DNA of 64,000 nucleotides, taken from positions 124,001 through 188,000 of the forward strand of contig CAVSFO010000006.1 in NCBI GenBank assembly GCA_963727245.1, written 5' to 3'. The position numbers were made by a program, and so were the translations under genes. The stretch's first letter is position 1. Each line of letters begins with the position of its first letter. Positions 57,500 through 64,000 of this stretch are shown one piece after another. Origin of the DNA: JBKQVT01 sp963727245. Its GTDB lineage: Bacteria; Planctomycetota; Planctomycetia; Pirellulales; Thermoguttaceae. Below the pieces are notes generated by a model. It saw nothing but the letters and a program-made list of their open reading frames with translations, did no database searches and was not told where the DNA came from.

Positions 57500-58426
57500 A
57501 TGCCAGCGGGAATGGATGCCGGCGCTCTGCGGCCTTGGCTGGGGTCCACGGCCCTCTTGGTCTTAGCGGTGCTCTGCCTGCCGGCCCGCGGTGCCGGCGA
57601 AGATCGCGCCGGCCCGCCGGCCGCGGAGAAGTATACGCTCCGCTACAAGTTCGAGCCGGGCCAGTCGCTGCGTTCGAAGGTCGTGCACCGCTGCCAGGTG
57701 CGGACGACCGTCTCCGGCACGACGCAGACCGCCGAAACCGTCAGCACCTCGGAGAAGGTCTGGCGGATCGAGAAGGTCGAGCCCGACGGCTCGGCCACGT
57801 TCGCGCACCTGGTGCAATGGGTCGATATGCGGCACAAGCTCACCGGCGTCAATGAGGTCCATTACGATAGCCGCACCGACCTGGTGCCGCCGCACGGCTT
57901 CGAATACCTGGCCCAATCGGTCGGCGTGCCGCTGTCGATCGTCACGCTGGACGCCCGGGGCAAGGTCGTGCACCGCAAACGGCTGCCGGTCAAGGCGGCG
58001 GCGGGCGGCGACGGCGAAATGACCGTCTGCATGCCGGAGCAGCCGGTGGCGGTGGGACAAGAGTGGACGACTCCGCACGACATCGAGTTGCCATTGCCCC
58101 GCGGCGGCATCCGCAAGATCAAGGCCCGCCAGACCTTCGCCCTGCTGGAGGTCAAGACCGGCGTGGCCACCATCAGCCTGGCCACGCAGATCCTCAGCCC
58201 CGTGCACGATCCGGCCATCGAGGCGGAGTTGATTCAATTCGAGTCGGCCGGCACCGTGCGGTTCGACATCGACGCCGGTCGGGTCCTCAGCCAGGAGACG
58301 GAAGTCGACAAGGGGGTCGTCGGTTTCCGCGGTGAGGCCAGCAGCATCCACTACCACACGCGCTTCACCGAGGAGTTCCTTTCCTCCGAGCCGACGCTGG
58401 CCGCCCGCCCGACCGCGAGCAAGTAG
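57500..58426 (+). CDS. Secreted conserved protein of unknown function
   Basis: 308 residues from the ATG at 57500, preceded by GGAAGGGG. A signal peptide (STALLVLAVLCLPARGAG) leads to an entirely beta-rich domain (YTLRYKFEPGQSLRSKVVHRCQVRTTVSGTT; TLDARGKVVHRK; VGQEWTTPHDIELP; GVVGFRGEASSIHYHTRFTEEFL). The pattern recalls planctomycete exported proteins with paired beta-sandwich domains. No catalytic motif. It follows nadK by 42 bases and may belong to the same transcript. Confidence 0.68.
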   Translation: MPAGMDAGALRPWLGSTALLVLAVLCLPARGAGEDRAGPPAAEKYTLRYKFEPGQSLRSKVVHRCQVRTTVSGTTQTAETVSTSEKVWRIEKVEPDGSATFAHLVQWVDMRHKLTGVNEVHYDSRTDLVPPHGFEYLAQSVGVPLSIVTLDARGKVVHRKRLPVKAAAGGDGEMTVCMPEQPVAVGQEWTTPHDIELPLPRGGIRKIKARQTFALLEVKTGVATISLATQILSPVHDPAIEAELIQFESAGTVRFDIDAGRVLSQETEVDKGVVGFRGEASSIHYHTRFTEEFLSSEPTLAARPTASK

Positions 58427-58439
58427 CGCGCCCGGGCGA

Positions 58440-58562
58440 TATCCCCTCTCCCTCCGGGAGAGGGTAGGGTGAGGGCGAAGCGGAAGCGATGCATGTGTCC
58501 GCGTGGCCGCCGCTTGTCCTCATTCGCCTCACCCCAACCCTCTCCCGGAGGGAGAGGGGACT
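58440..58562. repeat. CCCTCTCCCTCCGGGAGAGGG inverted-repeat element
   Basis: CCCCTCTCCCTCCGGGAGAGGGT (about 58442-58466) and CCTCTCCCGGAGGGAGAGGGG (about 58539-58559) face each other around GAGGGCGAAGCGGAAG / CATTCGCCTCACCCC. A half copy is at 49545-49570. It lies between two same-strand genes and may terminate transcription. Confidence 0.6.
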
Positions 58563-58656
58563 TCAGTTTTGGGCCTGTCGTGCACGTTAGGCAATCTGCG
58601 GCAGCCGCCGCGCACGGGCGACAAGGCCCGCCGCCGCCCTTGCCGATCTTGAATAT

Positions 58657-59290
58657 ATGTTCAACAAGCTCATGTTCAGCGGCCTGGGGCTGATGGCGGC
58701 CGTGGCCGCCCCCATCGTCTTCTTCTCCGTCTCCGACCACTGGAGAGGCGGACTGGCGGGCACGCCGGCCACGGCAACGCCCGGCAGCGTGGGACCGGCC
58801 GCCGGTTCCACGTCGGGCCTGGGGGCCGCGACGTCGGCCGCCGCCTCCCCCGGCACGCCGGTCCGCGGCCTGGCCGAGGTCTTCCAGTTCAACGTCACGC
58901 CCGACTGGATCATGCGGCGCTGGCCGCAGGTCGCCACCGGGCTGGGCCAGTTGCAGTTGCAAGGCTACCGGGTGCCCCTGGTCACCGGCACGAGGGAGAG
59001 CGACGTGGCCGGCTCGCTCACCTACTACTTCAATGCCCAGCGGCAACTGCAGCGGATCGCCTTTCAGGGCAACACGGGCGATCCCCGCCAACTGGTCGGA
59101 CTGCTCAGCAGCCGATTTAATCTCACCTGGCGGGCCGACGAACGATCCGGGCCTGGCGGTCTATGAAGCGGTCCGGTCCGACAACCGTCCCATCAGCGGG
59201 CTGCGGATTCAGATGGCCCCGGTCTTGAAGGCCAACGAGCCGCAGCAGCGCTTCGCCGTGCAACTGGTGTTGGAGCGGCCCGAGGAGTGA
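58657..59290 (+). CDS. Conserved planctomycete membrane-anchored protein, one frameshift
   Basis: Begins MFNKLMFSGLGLMAAVAAPIVFFSV, an N-terminal anchor or signal, followed by an Ala/Gly/Thr-rich linker. The folded domain has GLAEVFQFNVTPDWIMRRWPQV, LQGYRVPLVTGT, SLTYYFNAQRQLQRIAFQGNTGDPRQL. Near 59145 the frame breaks (WRADE then NDPGLAVYEAVRSDNRPISGL) and ends at 59290. This combination recurs in planctomycete genomes as an uncharacterised family (possibly DUF6690). No enzymatic residues can be assigned. Confidence 0.68.
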
Positions 59291-59300
59291 GCGTCTGGCC

Positions 59301-59416
59301 GGGGTGGCCGCGATAGCTCTGCTATCGGGGTGCCGCAGGCACGAGAGGTTTTCGTGGCGTCTTCAATCGCCTCTCGCGGCTGTGCCGCCCCGATAGCGAA
59401 GCTATCGGGGCCACCC
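59301..59416. repeat. CGATAGC..GCTATCGGGG inverted-repeat element
   Basis: GGGGTGGCCGCGATAGCTCTGCTATCGGGG and GCCCCGATAGCGAAGCTATCGGGGCCACCC form the ends of a roughly 115-base inverted repeat, each end itself a hairpin. The left half plus GTGCCGCAGGCAC..GAGGTTTTCGTGGCG is repeated in reverse at 48470-48530. It lies between convergent genes. Confidence 0.7.
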
Positions 59417-59431
59417 GCGTGAGCGTGCGGC

Positions 59432-60403
59432 TCAGCCGTCGGCCTTGGGCTTGACCGCCTTGGCCTCAGCGGGATTGGGGGCGTCGTAGTCGAAGGCCCT
59501 CCAGACCATGGGGCGTCGCAGCGAGGGCTCGATCCGCAGCACGGTTTCGCCGTTCTGGAAGATGCGCACCGTGCCGTTGCTCTGGCTGACCGTGACGGCT
59601 ACGGCGTTGGTGGCCCGGCTGATGGCGGCCGCGGCCCAGTGCCGGGCGCCGAGCCCCTTGGACAGAGTCACGTCGGCGGCCGAACAGTCGAGGTAGCGGC
59701 AGGTGGCCTCGACGATGCCGTCGACCGAGACGATGATGGCCCCGTCCATTTGGGCGATCTCCTTGATGCCCTCGCGGACCCGCGGATCGTCGAGGTTCCG
59801 CTCCTTGCGGCTGTAGCCCTTGACCGGATCGAAGCCGGCCGGCCGGCTGCAGGCCAGGACCTTGCGGGAATCGCCCACCACCAGCAGCGTGCCGACCGGT
59901 TTGCCCTCGCGGCCTTCGCGGCCGATCTCCACCGCCAGCTCCACGACGGTCTTGAGGGTATCCAGGGGGACGCGGGTCTCCAGTTGCCGCAGGTCCCGCC
60001 CCGTCAAGCGATTCAGATGCTCGTCGAGGTTGATCACGCTGAGCGAGTCGACCGTCTCGGAATCGAAGCCGCCATAGAGGGCCGCCACGCGCGAACCGGG
60101 GGCCAGGATGTCGTCGGCCACGGCCTCCAGCACCGCCTGCGTCAGGCGTTCGTAGACCGGGCTCTCGGGCATGTCGAGGCGGATGGGCTTCAGGCCGGCC
60201 TCTTTGGCCCCCACCAGTTGCTCGTCGCTATCGGCGGCGGCGAGGATCGTGGTCCGCGACGTGCCCGCCATGTTCCGCACCCGTTGCCAGTCCGCCGTGC
60301 CTTCGACCAGCAACAGCACGGCATCGACGTCGGCCGTCTCGCTCATTTTGAGGGCGAGCGTGAAGAGGGCCTTGAACTGGTCTGTCAGTCGGAGCGATTG
60401 CAT
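59432..60403 (-). CDS. Diadenylate cyclase (DisA_N/DAC domain) protein
   Basis: A 323-residue protein. The C-terminal part from about residue 160 is a DAC domain: VGTLLVVGDSRKVL, QMDGAIIVSVDGIVEA (DGA motif), GLGARHWAAAAISRATNAVAVTVSQSNGTVRIF. The second active-site motif reads RHW instead of the usual RHR. The N-terminal about 150 residues form an alpha/beta domain of unknown role (VLLLVEGTADWQRV, RTTILAAADSDEQLVGA) that is not the CdaA membrane anchor or DisA helix-hairpin-helix. DAC enzymes make cyclic di-AMP from two ATP, controlling potassium and cell-wall homeostasis. Whether RHW is active is uncertain. Confidence 0.8.
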   Translation of the reverse strand: MQSLRLTDQFKALFTLALKMSETADVDAVLLLVEGTADWQRVRNMAGTSRTTILAAADSDEQLVGAKEAGLKPIRLDMPESPVYERLTQAVLEAVADDILAPGSRVAALYGGFDSETVDSLSVINLDEHLNRLTGRDLRQLETRVPLDTLKTVVELAVEIGREGREGKPVGTLLVVGDSRKVLACSRPAGFDPVKGYSRKERNLDDPRVREGIKEIAQMDGAIIVSVDGIVEATCRYLDCSAADVTLSKGLGARHWAAAAISRATNAVAVTVSQSNGTVRIFQNGETVLRIEPSLRRPMVWRAFDYDAPNPAEAKAVKPKADG

Positions 60404-60593
60404 GGCCTCGGCCGGCGCCGCCGGCTGCGCGCTTAGGGATGTTTGGACCGCTGAAAACGAGGCACCACCGCTATCCTACGGTTTCTCGCCGAATATGGCA
60501 ACGGCAATGGAGGAATCAGGGACCGGGGACCAGGGCGCCTTCCAAGATGTTCTTGCCGGAGGACCTCGTGATCCGCTTGCGGTTTCGCAGAAG

Positions 60594-61268
60594 CTAGAAG
60601 GGATGCCAAATCCGCTCGGCAAGCGAAGGGCTCGGCTGTTGAGGCTTGAGGCGGTTGGTCTTGCAGTAATCCCGCCACTTGTTAACGTCGTTGCCCATGT
60701 CTTGGCCGGTGATCTCGCGGAGCGAGACCACGGCACGGTACTGCATTGCCGGGTCCTTGTCCTCCAAGGCGCCGGCCAACGCCACGATGGCGACCTGTTG
60801 GTGCGCATGGGCCAGCGCCCGGACGGCCGCGATGCGGACGTCGTGGTCGGTGTCGCTGTTGAGGATTCCGGCCAGGGTGCCGGCCGCGTCGGCATTGCCC
60901 CGCTGGCCCCACGACTCGCAATCGGCCGTCCGCACGTCATTGTCCGGGTCTTTCACTGCCTGGTGGAGGACCGCGTCGGACAGCGGACCGGGATACACAG
61001 CCAAGGTGCGGACGATCTGGGCACGGATCAGCGGGTCGTGCTCGTGCTGAAAATCGCCGGCCAACTGCTGGGCGATCATCTGCTTCTCGGTCGGATTCTT
61101 CGTCGCCGCGTTTTGGGCCAGATCGCGCAAGTCCTTGATCCGCTCCGTCGGGGAAATCACGCCCGAGAGCGTGTCCGGGCCGTCTGTCTTGACCGACGCG
61201 CAGCCGGCCGCCACCACCATCGCGCAGACGAGCAGCGGCAGCAGCCGTGGGCCCAAAACAACGTCCAT
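60594..61268 (-). CDS. HEAT-repeat lipoprotein
   Basis: 224 residues from the ATG at 61266-61268. The lipobox VVAAGC follows a hydrophobic segment (LLPLLVCAMVVAAG). Three or four HEAT repeats follow (DPLIRAQIVRTLAVYPG; DPDNDVRTADCESWGQRGNADAAGTLAGIL; DHDVRIAAVRALAHAHQQVAIVALAGALED). A short tail ends ERIWHPF. A longer frame to 61568 crosses a palindromic repeat and is rejected. Probably a periplasm-facing scaffold protein. It lies upstream of the DAC gene on the same strand, separated by 190 bases. Confidence 0.72.
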   Translation of the reverse strand: MDVVLGPRLLPLLVCAMVVAAGCASVKTDGPDTLSGVISPTERIKDLRDLAQNAATKNPTEKQMIAQQLAGDFQHEHDPLIRAQIVRTLAVYPGPLSDAVLHQAVKDPDNDVRTADCESWGQRGNADAAGTLAGILNSDTDHDVRIAAVRALAHAHQQVAIVALAGALEDKDPAMQYRAVVSLREITGQDMGNDVNKWRDYCKTNRLKPQQPSPSLAERIWHPF

Positions 61269-61446
61269 CCGTGCGGTTCGCCCGTGGGAAGCAGGAATTT
61301 CGGATATTGAGAAGAGTACGAGGGCGGGACTATAGCATCGGCGGCAAGTTCTGCCAAGATGAGTCGGCGCGGAACTAATGTATGGTTGGGGAGGTTTGGG
61401 AGATTCGGGTAAGGATCGGCAGGGGAGTAACCCTCGCACGTCCCAA

Positions 61447-61490
61447 GGGGACAGTCCCATTTTCGTCGGACGAAAATTGGGACAGTCCCC
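61447..61490. repeat. GGGGACAGTCCCA..TTTTCGTC inverted repeat
   Basis: GGGGACAGTCCCATTTTCGTC and its near reverse complement GACGAAAATTGGGACAGTCCCC are almost adjacent, making a roughly 20-base-pair stem. Member of the GGGGACAGTCCCC family, here upstream of the transglutaminase-like gene. Confidence 0.65.
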
Positions 61491-61557
61491 GCCTGAATCG
61501 CCGCCTTGACGTCCGCTGCCGCGTGGGGGACAATTGAGGACATCTGGAGAGGGGTCC

Positions 61558-63222
61558 ATGACTGCCAAGTTGGTTTCTGCTGCGGAAGGTCGAACAGCGG
61601 TAGGGTGGGTCGAGCGCAGCGAGCCCCACCATTTTTCCGGCAGTTCCTTGGTGGGGCTCGCTGCGCTCGACCCACCCTACAGATACGTTCGCAACAGAAA
61701 CAAATCACGATGGTTCGCCGTCTGTGGGTTGCTGGGGGCTGTGCTGGCGGCCGCCGGCTGCCGCCAAGCACGGTCCGACACCTCGGCGGCAAGGCCCGCG
61801 CCCGCCGCCGCCACGACGCTTGCCGACCGCGATACCTGGGACGTGTGCACCATCAAGGGCGCACGGGTCGGCTACCAGCGAATGACGCTCCGACAGGCCA
61901 GCAAGGAAGGCCGCGAAGTGCTCCTGGGGCAAGGGATCAGCCACATGGCCGTCAAGCGATTCGGCCAGACCACCGCGATGGACCTGAAGCTTTCCTTCAC
62001 GGAGACCCCGGCCGGCCGGCTGTTGGACTTCGAGAGCGAACTCCGCCAGGGCGCGGCCCCCCTGCGGACCAGCGGCCAGGTGCGGGGCGACCGCCTGGAG
62101 ATGAAAACGACCACCTCGGGCAAGGTCGTTCCCTCCTCGATCGCCTGGTCGGCCGACTACGCCGGGTTCTTCGGCGCCGAAGAGTCGTTGCTGCGGCAGC
62201 CCATGAAACCCGGCGAAAAACGCACCGTCCACTGCCTCATGGACATGATCAACCAGGTGGTCCAGATCGACATGACCGCCCGCAGCCAGGAACGAGTGCA
62301 ACTGCCCGTGGGCAGCTTCGATCTGCTGCGGATCGATACGGTGATGCACCTGCCCGGCGGCCAGACCCTGCCGGGCGCCATGTGGACGGACCGGGGGGGC
62401 GAGGTGCTGAAGAACCGCACGGACGCCTTGGAGATGGAGTCGATGCGGGCCACCAAGGCGATCGCCGAGGCCGAGAACGCCCCGCCGACGTTCGACCTCA
62501 GCCGGGATGTCCTGGTGAAGCTCGACCGGCCGCTGCCGGGGGCCCACCAGACGAAGCGGGTCCGCTATCGTGTCGAATTGCCCGGCGGCGATCCGGCGTC
62601 GGCCTTCGTCTCCGGGCCGTCGCAGGAGGTGAAGTCCACCGGGCCGCACACGGCCGAGATCACGGTGTATGCCATACGCCCCGGCCGCAGCGACGGCAAT
62701 CCCCGGGCGGCGGCCGATCCGCCCAGCGCCGCCTCGCAGCAGCCGAACAGCTTCATCCAGAGCGATGACCCAAAGATTGTCGCCGATGCCAAGGAAGCGG
62801 CCGGCACGGAAACCGACCCCTGGAAGGTGGCCGTCGCCCTGGAGCAATTCGTGCATCGCGTGATGAAACCGGACTTCAACGACGCCTTTTCCACGGCGGC
62901 CGACGTGGCCCGCGCCCGCACGGGCGACTGCAAGGAGCACGCGATCTATCTGGCGGCCTTGGCCCGCGCCCAGGGCATCCCGGCCCGGGTGGCCATCGGC
63001 ATGGTCTATCTCCGCGGGGCCTTCGGCGGCCACATGTGGACCGAGGTCTACATCGACGGCCGCTGGATCCCCCTGGACGCGACCCTGGGCCAGGGCGGCA
63101 TCGGCGCCGCCCACCTCAAGCAGGGACAGAGCACCCTGGCAGACTTCTCCGCCTATGTCAACTTCCTTCCCGCCGTACAGGCCGCCGGCCAGTTGAAGAT
63201 CAAGGTGCTCAGCGCGGAATGA
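61558..63222 (+). CDS. Transglutaminase-like (papain-fold) lipoprotein
   Basis: The catalytic C-terminal domain carries ARTGDCKEHAIYLAALARAQGIPAR (nucleophile Cys), GGHMWTEVYIDGRWIPLDATL (His and Asp), the triad of bacterial transglutaminase-like hydrolases. A signal segment with lipobox (FAVCGLLGAVLAAAGC) lies about 50-65 residues after the ATG at 61558. Between ATG and signal, the frame passes through an inverted-repeat element (61600-61680), giving VGWVERSEPHHF and VGLAALDPPYR. The true start may be downstream or the element may extend the N-terminus. The large middle beta-rich region is typical of planctomycete members. Substrate unknown. Confidence 0.82.
   Translation: MTAKLVSAAEGRTAVGWVERSEPHHFSGSSLVGLAALDPPYRYVRNRNKSRWFAVCGLLGAVLAAAGCRQARSDTSAARPAPAAATTLADRDTWDVCTIKGARVGYQRMTLRQASKEGREVLLGQGISHMAVKRFGQTTAMDLKLSFTETPAGRLLDFESELRQGAAPLRTSGQVRGDRLEMKTTTSGKVVPSSIAWSADYAGFFGAEESLLRQPMKPGEKRTVHCLMDMINQVVQIDMTARSQERVQLPVGSFDLLRIDTVMHLPGGQTLPGAMWTDRGGEVLKNRTDALEMESMRATKAIAEAENAPPTFDLSRDVLVKLDRPLPGAHQTKRVRYRVELPGGDPASAFVSGPSQEVKSTGPHTAEITVYAIRPGRSDGNPRAAADPPSAASQQPNSFIQSDDPKIVADAKEAAGTETDPWKVAVALEQFVHRVMKPDFNDAFSTAADVARARTGDCKEHAIYLAALARAQGIPARVAIGMVYLRGAFGGHMWTEVYIDGRWIPLDATLGQGGIGAAHLKQGQSTLADFSAYVNFLPAVQAAGQLKIKVLSAE
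61600..61680. repeat. GTAGGGTGGGTCGAGCGC inverted-repeat element in the transglutaminase leader
   Basis: Arms identical to the 52733-52816 copy. Beyond the inner arms, TTGGTTTCTGCTGCGG (61570-61585) and CGCAACAGAAACAAA (about 61690-61704) are again complementary, so the whole element is about 135 bases. It lies between the first ATG and the signal peptide of the transglutaminase-like protein. Confidence 0.75.
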
Positions 63223-63604
63223 GGGCGATGTTGGGCGAGGCGCGTGTGACAAAATTGCGCGATTGACGCTCACATCGTGCCCAGGAATTGTGCATTCCCG
63301 CTTCCGCTACTGCTTCCCGGCGGGCGGTCTGCGCCGGAGAATTCGCCATAACAGATTTCGTGGCAACGAATTGCACGAATCTATCCCCAGTGGACCCGGG
63401 ATTGGCATGGGGGTTGCTAAATGGCGACGAAACTGTGCCACGGCCGTGTCAGCCGGATGTCGGGTGCCACTGCTGGCTTGTCCAGCAGTGTCGAACCGCC
63501 ACCACGCCGCACTGCTGGACGAGCCAGGCACCGGGCGGAGCCTGGTCGTGGCACCTAGCCGTCAACTCTCATCGAAACTCCGTAATGGAAAGGCGGTCGG
63601 TCCC
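63223..63604. other. Intergenic region with a GCCACTGCTGG inverted repeat
   Basis: No gene is supported. GGGTGCCACTGCTGGCTTGTCCAGCAGTG (about 63460-63488) and CACTGCTGGACGAGCCAGGCACC...GTGGCACC (about 63509-63556) form a palindromic element of a type common between planctomycete genes. The end of the region should contain the amt promoter; no clear -10 was found. Confidence 0.4.
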
Positions 63605-64000
63605 ATGAGGATAGGGAGAAGCGTGCAACTGTACGGGGCGGTCGGTCTGCTGGCCACGATGGTCTGGCTGACGGCGGGCTCCCACTGCGCGGCCCAGCAG
63701 GCCGGTCCAACGTCGCCGGCCGCGGCCGCGGCCCGAACCGTCGACAAGGGCGACAACGCCTGGATGCTGACCTCCTCCGCCCTGGTGCTGATGATGACCG
63801 GCCCCGGACTGGCCCTGTTCTATTGCGGCCTGGTGCGGAAGAAGAACGTGCTCAGCGTCATGATGCAGTGCGTCTTCCTGATGTGTCTGCTGAGCGTCAT
63901 TTGGGCCGTCTACGGCTACTCGTTCTCCTTCGGCGGCGACCGACCCTGGTTCGGCGACTTTCACTACTTGTTCCTGAACAACGCCGCGGCGACCTGGGCC
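63605..64000 (+). CDS. amt: Ammonium transporter, N-terminal part, cut by the window end
   Basis: ATG at 63605, 132 codons to the end of the window with no stop. A signal-like N-terminus (LYGAVGLLATMVWLTAGSHCAA) and a short linker precede the Amt/MEP core: DNAWMLTSSALVLMMTGPGLALFYCGLVRKKNVLSVMMQ, then VIWAVYGYSFSFG. GLVRKKNVL between the first and second core helices is diagnostic of AmtB-type channels for ammonium uptake. Such genes are often followed by glnB/glnK, outside the window. An antisense frame at 63569-63964 is a shadow. Confidence 0.9.
   Translation, partial: MRIGRSVQLYGAVGLLATMVWLTAGSHCAAQQAGPTSPAAAAARTVDKGDNAWMLTSSALVLMMTGPGLALFYCGLVRKKNVLSVMMQCVFLMCLLSVIWAVYGYSFSFGGDRPWFGDFHYLFLNNAAATWA

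Noticed and set aside
1..64000. tRNA, rRNA, tmRNA, RNase P RNA or a complete insertion sequence
   Set aside because: No cloverleaf with a GGTTC-AATCC T-arm, no rRNA segment and no transposase-like protein was recognised by reading; a tRNAscan/Infernal run would settle this.

Overview
The window looks like a chromosomal segment from a planctomycete (Pirellulales-like lineage, by inference). The sequence is GC-rich. Several membrane proteins begin with or carry lineage-typical signatures: an N-terminal NPYQSP (gene at 27294), RFQFSLMSL or RRRFQFGIL just before a transmembrane helix (28935, 47241), and an N-terminal zinc ribbon followed by low-complexity linker and a membrane domain (48676). Many families of short palindromic dispersed repeats fill the intergenic gaps and in places intrude into genes. 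No rRNA, tRNA, CRISPR array or complete insertion sequence was recognised.

Layout: 1-2737 is the 3' part of a giant secreted beta-helix/Ig-like protein. 3302-6859 holds a lipoprotein, a cupin, a zinc alcohol dehydrogenase and an aldo/keto reductase. 7577-13133 holds a TIR-transmembrane-repeat-PDZ protein and a secreted/membrane protein split by an in-frame TGA. 13331-18281 has a small conserved protein, two secreted glycoside-hydrolase-like proteins and several small unknowns. 18575-26673 (minus strand) is a five-gene operon: an N-terminal-only paralogue, two nearly identical large secreted hydrolase-like proteins, a sodium:solute symporter and a uroporphyrinogen-decarboxylase-like protein, read as a carbohydrate utilisation locus. 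27038-34531 has a candidate small RNA, membrane proteins, a PNPOx-fold protein, a DEAD-box helicase and a large secreted protein. 34637-42322 has a glycosyltransferase, queC-queD, rnhA, comEC, ribF and a DHH phosphoesterase. 42429-47191 has a HEAT-repeat protein, a Rieske protein and a cytochrome b fused to two haem-c sites. 47241-52683 has an LRR protein, a zinc-ribbon protein, a TPR protein and glycyl-tRNA synthetase. 52986-57457 is the isoprenoid block xseB-ispA-dxs-nadK. 57500-64000 has secreted proteins, a diadenylate-cyclase-domain protein, a HEAT lipoprotein, a transglutaminase-like lipoprotein and the start of an ammonium transporter.

An unusually large number of clearly homologous genes are broken by one- or two-base indels at short homopolymers or dinucleotide runs, including housekeeping genes (glyQS, dxs, nadK, ribF, Rieske, rnhA). 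One stretch inside comEC (about 37.9-39.4 kb) reads like an uncorrected long read. Most frameshifts are therefore probably assembly errors, and CDS coordinates are given across them. Exceptions that look biological are the palindromic insertion in ispA and the duplicated start of the Rieske gene that now heads the HEAT-repeat gene.
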